DNA of 11,147 bases from an uncultured Prevotella sp. (GTDB lineage Bacteria > Bacteroidota > Bacteroidia > Bacteroidales > Bacteroidaceae). Below the pieces are notes generated by a model. It searched no databases. It was not told where the DNA came from and saw only the letters and a program-made list of their open reading frames with translations. Location of the stretch: the NCBI GenBank assembly GCA_900548195.1, contig URJQ01000094.1, positions 1 through 11,147 of the forward strand. Reading direction: 5' to 3'. Shown here piece after piece: positions 1 to 6,112 of this stretch (positions are counted from its first letter, which is position 1; each line of letters starts with the position of its first letter). A program made the position numbers and the translations under genes.

Positions 1-240
1 CTTCTCGCGATGGAATAATCTCAAGCGAACTGAGCTAATCTCCTATTCCCTATTATTTATTACCTATTCCCTAATGCGGGGTTACTCTCGCTGCGCTCGG
101 TACTGTCTTCCAGACAGACAACCAAACAACCAAACAACCAGACACCAACAACCTATCATTATATATTTTTATTTATTGATATTTTATTTCTCAACTAAAC
201 CACAAAACCATAAAACAACCAGACAACAGAAAATCCCCAC
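1..240. other. AT-rich intergenic stretch with low-complexity tracts
   Basis: I see no credible gene here: the open frames are short and their translations are dominated by Asn/Gln/Thr/Lys from simple sequence. The stretch contains a direct repeat CCTATTCCCTA (42-52 and 63-73), a short GC-rich island around 75-105, and A/C-rich tracts at 117-155 and 198-240. It lies beyond the glyA terminator, so it probably separates glyA from a gene left of the window. Confidence 0.6.
118..142 (+). repeat. CAACCAAA octamer tandem tract
   Basis: Three near-perfect tandem copies of the octamer CAACCAAA start at 119, 127 and 135, the last ending in CAACCAGA. The tract continues into looser CA-rich sequence to about 155, and a similar CAACCAGACAAC tract sits near 211-222. 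The 13-mer ACAACCAAACAAC (118-130) also occurs in the opposite orientation at 1888-1900, upstream of the small membrane protein gene. The function is unknown; it may be replication-slippage DNA. Confidence 0.7.
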
Positions 241-242
241 TC

Positions 243-283
243 AAAAAAAAAAAGCCAGCCCGGGCATTTGCATCGGACTGGCT
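243..283 (-). terminator. Intrinsic terminator of the glyA transcript
   Basis: Read on the minus strand, this is a hairpin with stem AGCCAG/CTGGCT plus an inner CCG/CGG separated by one mismatch and closed by an 11-nt loop. It is followed by an uninterrupted run of 11 T. It lies about 105 bp after the glyA stop codon, correctly placed to end the minus-strand transcript. Confidence 0.9.
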
Positions 284-388
284 ATATTTGTGTCACAGGA
301 CAAGCATCAAGCTGTTATCCGGACGTGACATTATATGTGTGCGCATTTCTTCCATCCTTCCAAAGTGAAGAAATGATTTCACCGTCAC

Positions 389-1669
389 TTACCATGCGAA
401 GAGAGGATAGCTCTTCATGGTCTCATTGACCTCACCACGAACCTTGGCAATAACAGCCTCGTTAGTAGGATCGTTGAGCACTTCTTCGATCCATGCGGCA
501 ATCTTAGCCATAAGGTCTTCCTTGGCACCACGCGTAGTGATAGCTGGAGTACCGAGACGGATGCCAGATGTCTGGAATGCGCTGCGAGAGTCGAATGGCA
601 CCATATTCTTGTTGATAGTAATATCAGCAGCCACGAGAGCATTTTCAGCAACCTTACCTGTAAGATCAGGATACTTGCTGCGGAGGTCCACAAGCATAGA
701 GTGGTTGTCAGTGCCACCGGAAACAATCATGAAGCCACGCTTTGTCAATTCTTCAGCAAGAACCTTGGCATTCTTCTGCACCTGTGTAGCATAGATCTTC
801 CATTCAGGCTTAAGACACTCACCGAAAGCTACAGCCTTTGCAGCGATTACGTGCTCAAGAGGACCACCCTGCTGTCCTGGGAATACTGCAGAATTGATGA
901 GCTGTGACATCTTCTTCACTACGCCCTTAGGAGTGGTATAACCCCATGGATTGTCAAAGTCCTTACCAAGAAGGATAAGACCGCCACGAGGACCACGGAG
1001 GGTCTTATGTGTAGTTGTAGTAACGATATGAGCGTATTTCACAGGATTGTCGAGGAGACCTGCAGCGATAAGGCCTGCCGGGTGAGCCATGTCAATCATC
1101 AGGAGAGCTCCTACCTCATCAGCAATCTTGCGCATACGAGCATAGTCCCATTCACGGCTATAAGCTGAACCACCACCGATGATGAGCTTAGGTTTGTGCT
1201 CCTTAGCAAGAGCTTCCATCTCATCGTAATCCACGCGACCAGTCTCCTTATTGAGGTTGTAACCTACTGGCTTGTAGAGAATACCGGAAGTATTTACAAG
1301 AGAACCGTGAGAGAGGTGACCGCCGTGATCAAGGTTAAGACCCATGAATGTGTCGCCAGGCTTAAGAACTGCAAGTAATACAGCAGCGTTAGCCTGAGCG
1401 CCAGAGTGAGGCTGAACGTTAGCATACTCAGCACCGAAGAGCTCGCATGCACGGTCGATAGCCAACTGCTCTATCTGGTCCACTATCTGGCATCCACCAT
1501 AGTAACGCTTGCCTGGGTAACCTTCAGCATACTTGTTAGTACAGTAACTACCCATAGCTTCCATCACCTCGTCGCTTACGAAGTTCTCAGATGCGATAAG
1601 TTCAATGCCTTTGAGTTGACGCTGGTGTTCAGCCTCAATGAGGTCGAAGATTTTCTGATCTCTTTCCAT
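389..1669 (-). CDS. glyA: Serine hydroxymethyltransferase
   Basis: This 426-residue PLP enzyme (EC 2.1.2.1) converts serine and tetrahydrofolate to glycine and 5,10-methylene-tetrahydrofolate in the cytoplasm, supplying one-carbon units for purines, thymidylate and methionine. The signatures are complete. They include ASEN near residue 27 (Glu28), the tyrosine-rich loop KYAEGYPGKRYYGG at 46-59, and MIDMAHPAG at 191-199 (Asp193 for the PLP ring nitrogen). The PLP-lysine segment TTTTHKTLRGPRGG has Lys222 as Schiff base, and SGIRLGTPA around Arg371 binds the substrate carboxylate. The length is slightly above the common 415-420. The start ATG has no Shine-Dalgarno, as usual in Bacteroidota. No convincing promoter lies directly upstream, so co-transcription with the small membrane protein gene 48 bp upstream is likely. 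A strong terminator follows the gene. Confidence 0.97.
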   Translation of the reverse strand: MERDQKIFDLIEAEHQRQLKGIELIASENFVSDEVMEAMGSYCTNKYAEGYPGKRYYGGCQIVDQIEQLAIDRACELFGAEYANVQPHSGAQANAAVLLAVLKPGDTFMGLNLDHGGHLSHGSLVNTSGILYKPVGYNLNKETGRVDYDEMEALAKEHKPKLIIGGGSAYSREWDYARMRKIADEVGALLMIDMAHPAGLIAAGLLDNPVKYAHIVTTTTHKTLRGPRGGLILLGKDFDNPWGYTTPKGVVKKMSQLINSAVFPGQQGGPLEHVIAAKAVAFGECLKPEWKIYATQVQKNAKVLAEELTKRGFMIVSGGTDNHSMLVDLRSKYPDLTGKVAENALVAADITINKNMVPFDSRSAFQTSGIRLGTPAITTRGAKEDLMAKIAAWIEEVLNDPTNEAVIAKVRGEVNETMKSYPLFAW

Positions 1670-1717
1670 AGTTGAATAGACTTTTAGTTTTGTTAATATT
1701 ATTAGATTTCTACTACT

Positions 1718-1870
1718 TTACTTCAAGTACATGAAATAGAGGTATATAAATAGCGCTAATAGGATGATTGTGATTGCCGAACGTATCAGGCAACTTACAA
1801 ATCTCTTGATAAGGAATATTCCCACTATCAATGCCAATATACATATTATATAATAGGTAAAACTGGACAT
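1718..1870 (-). CDS. Small two-helix membrane protein, 50 residues
   Basis: I do not recognise a named family. From the ATG at 1870 the product is 50 residues. It has two hydrophobic segments, about residues 5-21 (YYIICILALIVGIF) and 31-48 (SAITIILLALFIYLYFMY), joined by a short basic link containing KRFVSC, and it ends in Lys. The frame stays open upstream to 1960, but those 30 residues are Lys/Thr/Gln/Asn low complexity encoded by a CAAC-rich tract, so the internal ATG is the better start. The gene precedes glyA by 48 bp on the same strand and probably shares its transcript. The compact hydrophobic design supports a real inner-membrane miniprotein; its role is unknown. Confidence 0.65.
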   Translation of the reverse strand: MSSFTYYIICILALIVGIFLIKRFVSCLIRSAITIILLALFIYLYFMYLK

Positions 1871-1904
1871 TCTGTTTTTGCGATTTTGTTGTTTGGTTGT
1901 TTTT

Positions 1905-1958
1905 GTTGTCTTGTGGTCAGGCGACTGATTATCAGATTCACCCAATCCACAAGATGAC
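1905..1958. other. Imperfect inverted repeat downstream of the pseudouridine synthase gene
   Basis: The arms are 1905-1916 and 1947-1958. The core CTTGTGG/CCACAAG is perfect, and two outer positions pair only as G-U in a plus-strand RNA. The loop contains a smaller dyad, CTGATTATCAG, at 1925-1935. No T-run follows on the minus strand, so it is not a classical intrinsic terminator. It may still form a 3' end structure for the rluA-type transcript or a leader structure for the small membrane protein gene. Confidence 0.4.
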
Positions 1959-2005
1959 AAATATTATTCGTGATGTTTACATCTTCCGTTCAAATCCACT
2001 GACTA

Positions 2006-2887
2006 TTATTTGAAAAGACTGCGGAAAGGCGTAGGAATTGGAGTGGAGAATTCCATCGGTTGCCCTGTCACTGGATGATAGAAACAAAGCACGTAGGCGT
2101 GAAGACAAAGACGGTGGAGCGGATCGTCTCCATTTCCATACTTCACATCTCCACAGATGGGATGCCCCATATCAGCGGTGTGCACGCGTATCTGGTTCTT
2201 TCTTCCTGTCTCAAGTTTGAATTCCACCAGAGTGTGCTCTGTCGTGCGTTTGAGTGTGTGATAATGAGTGACTGCGTATTTTCCTCCATTATCCACAGGC
2301 GAAGAGAATGTGACATAAGCCTTGTTATCTTTTAACCAGTTGGCAATGGTGCCTTCATCATTCTCCATCTCTCCGCTTACCACAGCTACGTAACGACGGT
2401 CGAATACTGTACCATGCCAGTCACGCTCAAGCAACTGCTCAGTCTCCATATCCTTAGCGTAAATCATAAGTCCGCTGGTATCGCGGTCCAGACGATGGAC
2501 CACATGAGCAGTACACTTTTGGCGAGTGCGCTTGAAGTAATCATCGAGCACGCTCTTTACGTTGAGCGATTTGTGTCCTGCCGCCATGGAGAGGATGCCA
2601 ATCTTTTTATCAATGACAACAATCCATTTGTCCTCATAGACAATATCTACATAGCGACTCTTGAACGTATCGTTCTTCTTAGAGCGACTGACACTAATTT
2701 TCATTCCTGGTTTGAGCGTGAAGTCAAACTGTGTCACTTGCTTGCCATCCACCTTGATTCCATGTCCATGCAGGGTTGCCTTTATCTTAGACTTGGAACC
2801 TGGAACGGCTGATAGCAGCCACTCTAAAAGCGGAGCCTCTCTATCCACTATATATTGGTCGTATTGATTTCTATTCTTATCAAACAT
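2006..2887 (-). CDS. RluA-family RNA pseudouridine synthase
   Basis: This 293-residue enzyme isomerises specific uridines of rRNA or tRNA to pseudouridine. The catalytic block HRLDRDTSG is at 131-139, with Asp134 as the expected catalytic aspartate. The second family motif ETGRKNQIRVH is at 226-236, followed by MGHPICGDVKYG at 240-251. The N-terminal ~20-65 residues resemble an S4-like RNA-binding segment (LLSAVPGSKSKIKATLHGHGIKVDGKQV). The length and architecture fit the RluA/RluC/RluD group, but which uridine it modifies cannot be told from sequence, so no gene symbol is given. The gene sits between pyk and the small membrane protein gene on the same strand. It begins 148 bp after pyk ends, with a hairpin in that gap and no clear promoter of its own. 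Confidence 0.92.
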   Translation of the reverse strand: MFDKNRNQYDQYIVDREAPLLEWLLSAVPGSKSKIKATLHGHGIKVDGKQVTQFDFTLKPGMKISVSRSKKNDTFKSRYVDIVYEDKWIVVIDKKIGILSMAAGHKSLNVKSVLDDYFKRTRQKCTAHVVHRLDRDTSGLMIYAKDMETEQLLERDWHGTVFDRRYVAVVSGEMENDEGTIANWLKDNKAYVTFSSPVDNGGKYAVTHYHTLKRTTEHTLVEFKLETGRKNQIRVHTADMGHPICGDVKYGNGDDPLHRLCLHAYVLCFYHPVTGQPMEFSTPIPTPFRSLFK

Positions 2888-2943
2888 GGGGTGTCGTTTT
2901 GTTTCGTTTTAGATAATGAGGAATTAGAGTTTTCTCTCTATTA

Positions 2944-3007
2944 AGGTAGGTGATTAGAATTATTTTCATATACCATTCATTACCGAAATGACTCTGATTA
3001 CCTACTT
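2944..3007. other. Long imperfect hairpin in the pyk-rluA spacer
   Basis: Arms 2944-2958 and 2993-3007 (core GTAGGTGATTAGA against TCTGATTACCTAC) pair over 15 positions if three G-U pairs are allowed in a plus-strand RNA. On the minus strand the same positions become A-C mismatches. A smaller stem, TCATT/AATGA (2977-2981, 2987-2991), lies in the loop. It is about 28 bp past the pyk stop codon, where a 3' end is expected, but no T-run follows on either strand, so the terminator role is uncertain. Confidence 0.45.
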
Positions 3008-3035
3008 ATCATTATATAATTGGAAAGCCGATTGC

Positions 3036-4478
3036 CTACAACTTATAAGTGTCAAGCACCTTACCGACGGTATTCACCTCCAGCATTGTTGCTCCAGCAT
3101 GCTTTTCTACGACTCCAATACCCATGTGTCCTGAAAGATAAGTCACCTTATCCTCACGTGAGAGCTGTCCGCGATCCACGTATTTACGGAGCGACTCCGC
3201 AAAGAGCAAATCCACATTTTCCTTATCGGCATGCTTTGGACAGAAGGCGTTTACGCCATATGAGAGCGCCAGCCAACGCTGAAGCTTGTCGTGATAACAA
3301 GCAGCGAGAATAGGGTTCGGTCCACGATATGCAGCAAGCGTGCGAGCATCCTCTCCTGTACCGGAGTCAGTAAGAATACATCTTACGCCAAGCTTCGCTG
3401 TAGTCTCTATGGCGCAACGGCAGAGGTAATCACGGATTGTGGTGTCGCTACCATCAACGTCCATCTTGCGCGAATAGCGTCCACGGTCAAGTTCTGCACG
3501 CTCTGCTATCTTAGCCATTGTGGCAACTGCCTCGACTGGATACTTTCCACTTGCTGTTTCGCCTGAAAGCATCAGTGCATCAGTATTATTGAATACAGCA
3601 TTTGCCACATCGCTCACTTCTGCGCGTGTAGGGCGAGGATTCTTAATCATGGTATGAAGCATCTGTGTTGCCACAATTACAGGCTTCTTCTTGAATACAC
3701 ACTTCTTGATTATCATGCGCTGAATACCAGGAATTTCTTCCAAAGGCACCTCAATGCCCAAGTCGCCACGCGCAATCATAATACCATAACTGGCATCAAT
3801 AATTTCATCAATATTGTCAACGCCTTCCTGATTCTCGATTTTAGAGATAATCTTTATGTCGGAATTATGAGCATCAAGAATATCCTGTACCGCCTTGACA
3901 TCAGCGGCGCTACGAACAAATGAGTGAGCTATGAAGTCTATATCTTGCTCGATTGCAAGAAGGATATTAGTCTTATCTTTCTCGGTAAGTGCAGGAAGGT
4001 CAATATGTTCTCCAGGCACGTTAACACTTTTGTGAGAACCAAGGACGCCATCATTCATCACCTCTACACAGATTTCTTCTCCTTTTATATCTACTACGAG
4101 TACATCAAGTTCTCCATCATCAAAGAGAATATGGTCTCCCACTTTTACATCCTTATGAATAAAAGGATAAGAAAGGCAGATTCTGTCATGCACGGTATCC
4201 TCGCAAGGCCTTCCATATATCCTCACCTTTTCACCTATCTTAAAAGGTATAGGCTCAGCATTACCTGTAGTACGAACTTCAGGTCCCTTTGTATCTATGA
4301 GTATTCCAAGATGAGACGAGACAGTACGCACATTTCTGATAATTTCCTTTATGCCTTCAGCATCGGCATGAGCCGTATTCATGCGGATTACATTTGCTCC
4401 AGCATCATAGAGCTGCTGAATAAATTCCACACTACATCTACGGTCACTGACTGACGCTATTATTTTTGTTTGCTTCAT
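3036..4478 (-). CDS. pyk: Pyruvate kinase
   Basis: This 480-residue enzyme (EC 2.7.1.40) transfers the phosphate of phosphoenolpyruvate to ADP in the last step of glycolysis. The N-terminal barrel half has RMNTAH (32-37), with Arg32 and Asn34 in the nucleotide/cation site, and IDTKGPEVRT (61-70). A B domain follows at roughly 71-160. Later come ISKIENQEG (211-219; catalytic Lys213, metal ligand Glu215), ARGDLG (236-241; Asp239) and VATQMLHTMIKNPRPTRAE (269-287; Thr271). The segment DALMLSGETASGKYPVEAV (300-318) closes the barrel, and a C-terminal domain runs from about 345 to 480. The usual NFSHG is NTAHA here, so the potassium-ligand serine is alanine, although Glu67 of the potassium-dependent type is kept. 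The gene is transcribed divergently from the rnf operon and preceded by a short leader ORF. Confidence 0.97.
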   Translation of the reverse strand: MKQTKIIASVSDRRCSVEFIQQLYDAGANVIRMNTAHADAEGIKEIIRNVRTVSSHLGILIDTKGPEVRTTGNAEPIPFKIGEKVRIYGRPCEDTVHDRICLSYPFIHKDVKVGDHILFDDGELDVLVVDIKGEEICVEVMNDGVLGSHKSVNVPGEHIDLPALTEKDKTNILLAIEQDIDFIAHSFVRSAADVKAVQDILDAHNSDIKIISKIENQEGVDNIDEIIDASYGIMIARGDLGIEVPLEEIPGIQRMIIKKCVFKKKPVIVATQMLHTMIKNPRPTRAEVSDVANAVFNNTDALMLSGETASGKYPVEAVATMAKIAERAELDRGRYSRKMDVDGSDTTIRDYLCRCAIETTAKLGVRCILTDSGTGEDARTLAAYRGPNPILAACYHDKLQRWLALSYGVNAFCPKHADKENVDLLFAESLRKYVDRGQLSREDKVTYLSGHMGIGVVEKHAGATMLEVNTVGKVLDTYKL

Positions 4479-4483
4479 ATTAT

Positions 4484-4549
4484 TTATGGTTCTTCATTAT
4501 TTAAATATCCTAAAATACAATGCACCAATTCCTCGCATTGCCAGATCAT
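4484..4549 (-). CDS. Putative 21-residue leader ORF upstream of pyk
   Basis: On the minus strand an ATG at 4549 opens a frame beginning MIWQCEELVHC and ending NNEEP before a TAA at 4486-4484, 5 nt before the pyk ATG and out of frame with it. It starts about 20 nt after the transcription start expected from the promoter at 4575-4606, so nearly the whole leader is this ORF. An inverted repeat CAATGC/GCATTG (4518-4540) lies inside it. It could be a regulatory leader peptide or a translational-coupling device. It is too short to prove coding from one sequence, and no start-deciding ribosome binding site is visible. Confidence 0.35.
   Translation of the reverse strand: MIWQCEELVHCILGYLNNEEP
4518..4540 (-). 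other. Hairpin in the pyk leader
   Basis: A 6-bp perfect inverted repeat, CAATGC (4518-4523) and GCATTG (4535-4540), has an 11-nt loop. It falls inside the leader ORF and between the predicted transcription start and the pyk start codon. It is weak alone, but translation of the leader ORF would unfold it. Confidence 0.35.
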
Positions 4550-4574
4550 GGTACTATTACCTTCTTTTAAGTTG

Positions 4575-4606
4575 CAAAAATACAAGAAAAAACTGATATT
4601 GCCAAA
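4575..4606 (-). promoter_or_regulatory. pyk promoter (Bacteroidota sigma-ABfr type)
   Basis: On the minus strand, TTTG (4606-4603) is followed after 20 bp by TATTTTTG (4582-4575), matching the Bacteroidota housekeeping consensus TTTG-N19-21-TAnnTTTG at every fixed position. The predicted start site is around 4567-4570, giving a leader of about 90 nt before pyk. Confidence 0.75.
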
Positions 4607-4664
4607 CAAATCTTCGGCGAAATATAAATAAAAGACAAAAAATGTGCATTATTCTTGTTTTTTA

Positions 4665-4695
4665 TTTGCAGTTTCAATTTTTTATGCTAATTTTG
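4665..4695 (+). promoter_or_regulatory. rnf operon promoter (Bacteroidota sigma-ABfr type)
   Basis: TTTG (4665-4668) is followed after 19 bp by TAATTTTG (4688-4695), a full match to TTTG-N19-21-TAnnTTTG. Transcription should begin near 4701-4703, leaving about a 49-nt leader before rseC. The hexamer TTTGCA occurs four times here, at 4665, 4692, 4703 and 4717, overlapping both promoter elements and the start region. The promoter is divergent from the pyk promoter, with about 58 bp between the two -33 elements. Confidence 0.75.
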
Positions 4696-4750
4696 CACCG
4701 ATTTTGCAATGCTGACTTTGCAATAAGCACACTTTGATTTCCTAACTGAT

Positions 4751-5179
4751 ATGAAAACCAACGACATTTCCCATGAAGGAACTATAATATCTATTGAGAA
4801 GGAGATTGTGCGCGTGCGTATTATCAAAAACAGCGCATGCGCATCTTGCAAAATAGCAGGACATTGCCAGACTTCTGAGAGTAAGGAGAAAATCATCGAA
4901 GTGACAACCCCCGACTATGCAGACTTTGCTGTAGGCGACAAAGTCAATGTGACAGAGTCGGTCGGCGTAGGAGCTAAAGCCGTCGTCTTCGGATTTATAC
5001 TGCCTCTTGCCTTGATGATGGCTGCCATTATTTCAGCCATTACTGCTTTCAATGCATCGGAAGGAGTGGCGGCTTTGGCAGGAATAGCAAGTCTCCTACC
5101 TTATTATTTGGTTCTCTATTTCCTGCGTGGATATATGAAGAATATTATGGGATTCGGAATTGACAAGATAAACAACTAA
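4751..5179 (+). CDS. rseC: RseC/MucC-like protein, first gene of the rnf operon
   Basis: This 142-residue protein of the SoxR-reducing-system RseC family is a small inner-membrane protein commonly encoded beside Rnf genes. Its soluble N-terminus carries the cysteine motif SACASCKIAGHC (Cys30, Cys33, Cys39) followed by a small beta-rich part. Two membrane segments lie at about 76-98 (AVVFGFILPLALMMAAIISAI) and 107-126. The family is thought to help assemble or tune Rnf-type complexes, and the cysteines suggest a redox or metal role; neither is proved by the sequence. The start ATG lies about 49 nt after the predicted transcription start, without a Shine-Dalgarno. rnfB follows after 21 bp. Confidence 0.88.
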   Translation: MKTNDISHEGTIISIEKEIVRVRIIKNSACASCKIAGHCQTSESKEKIIEVTTPDYADFAVGDKVNVTESVGVGAKAVVFGFILPLALMMAAIISAITAFNASEGVAALAGIASLLPYYLVLYFLRGYMKNIMGFGIDKINN

Positions 5180-5200
5180 CTATTTAAAATACTTATCATT

Positions 5201-6109
5201 ATGAACTTAATTTTACCGGCAGTGATTGCCTTGGGAATTATTGCGTTCATAGCATCTGCTATTTTGTTCGTGTGTTCCAAGAAATTTGCTGTCAAGGAAG
5301 ATCCAAGAGTCGCACAGGTTGCAGAAATTCTGCCTCAGGCAAACTGCGGAGGATGCGGATTCCCTGGATGCTCGGGAATGGCTGACGCACTGGTAAAAGG
5401 TGCTGACGCAGGCTCTATTGAGGGACTCAACTGTCCTGTTGGTGGAGCTGAGTGTATGAGTAAGATAGCTGACCTTCTCGGCATGGCTGTCGCTAACAGT
5501 GAGCCTAAAGTGGCAGTAGTAAGATGTGGAGGCACATGTGCCCTACGTCCTAAGACTGTCATCTATGATGGTTTGCGCACATGTACTGCCATGAACTCTA
5601 CCGGTTCGGGAGATACAGCTTGTGGTTACGGCTGTCTTGGCGGTGGCGACTGTGAGAGAGCTTGTAATTTTGATGCTATCAAGGTAAATCCTGAAACAGG
5701 AATTGCAGAGGTTGACCCAGAGAAGTGTACTTCTTGCGGAGCCTGCGTGAAGGCTTGCCCTCGACATATCATCGAACTGCGTAATGTAGGAAAGCGCGAG
5801 CGTCGCGTCTATGTGGCTTGTATGAACAAGGACAAGGGCGCTGTAGCAAAGAAAGCCTGCGGTGCTGCTTGCATCGGATGTGGTAAATGTCAGAAGGTCT
5901 GTAAGTTTGATGCTATCTCTATCGAAAACAATGTTAGCTATATTGACTTCAATAAATGTAAGGCATGCGGACTCTGTGCTCGCGAATGTCCTACAGGAGC
6001 AATCAAATGCACTTTTACGCTTCCACCACTCAAGCCAAAGAGCGAAGAAACCACTAAGGCTGAGGCTGGAGAAAAGACTAATGTAGAACCTAAAGCAAAG
6101 GAGGCTTAA
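5201..6109 (+). CDS. rnfB: Rnf complex subunit RnfB, multi-cluster iron-sulfur protein
   Basis: This is the 302-residue ferredoxin-side subunit of the ion-translocating ferredoxin:NAD+ oxidoreductase. One N-terminal membrane helix (about 4-24) is followed by the [4Fe-4S] domain ANCGGCGFPGC...NCP (Cys49, 52, 57, 78). A cysteine-rich middle comes next (Cys109, 113, 128, 141, 145, 151, 155). Three classical ferredoxin motifs follow: CTSCGACVKAC (176-186), CIGCGKCQKVC (224-234) and CKACGLCAREC (253-263). This is the long RnfB form typical of anaerobes, longer than the roughly 190-residue enterobacterial type. The final ~25 residues are a Lys/Glu/Ala-rich tail, probably disordered. Part of its coding sequence (KEA) forms the Shine-Dalgarno of rnfC, which begins 3 bp after the stop. 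Confidence 0.96.
   Translation: MNLILPAVIALGIIAFIASAILFVCSKKFAVKEDPRVAQVAEILPQANCGGCGFPGCSGMADALVKGADAGSIEGLNCPVGGAECMSKIADLLGMAVANSEPKVAVVRCGGTCALRPKTVIYDGLRTCTAMNSTGSGDTACGYGCLGGGDCERACNFDAIKVNPETGIAEVDPEKCTSCGACVKACPRHIIELRNVGKRERRVYVACMNKDKGAVAKKACGAACIGCGKCQKVCKFDAISIENNVSYIDFNKCKACGLCARECPTGAIKCTFTLPPLKPKSEETTKAEAGEKTNVEPKAKEA
6097..6104 (+). promoter_or_regulatory. Strong Shine-Dalgarno of rnfC inside the rnfB end
   Basis: AAAGGAGG ends 8 nt before the rnfC ATG at 6113 and is encoded by the last codons of rnfB. This is an unusually complete match to the 16S rRNA tail for a Bacteroidota gene, and it fixes the rnfC start. Confidence 0.8.
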
Positions 6110-6112
6110 CAG

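Noticed and set aside
74..328. 84-codon plus-strand frame at the left edge
   Set aside because: The translation is simple-sequence Asn/Gln/Thr/Lys and runs through the glyA terminator. It is not a credible protein.
1871..1960. 30-codon N-terminal extension of the small membrane protein
   Set aside because: It is encoded by the CAAC-rich tract, is low in complexity and crosses an inverted repeat. The internal ATG at 1870 directly precedes the hydrophobic segment.
3924..4454. 176-codon plus-strand open frame antisense to pyk
   Set aside because: It overlaps conserved pyruvate kinase sequence; its composition is irregular and it lacks a promoter or domain.
4709..4726. Five-codon upstream ORF in the rseC leader
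   Set aside because: It is too short to separate from chance, and it lies within the TTTGCA repeats that explain its sequence.
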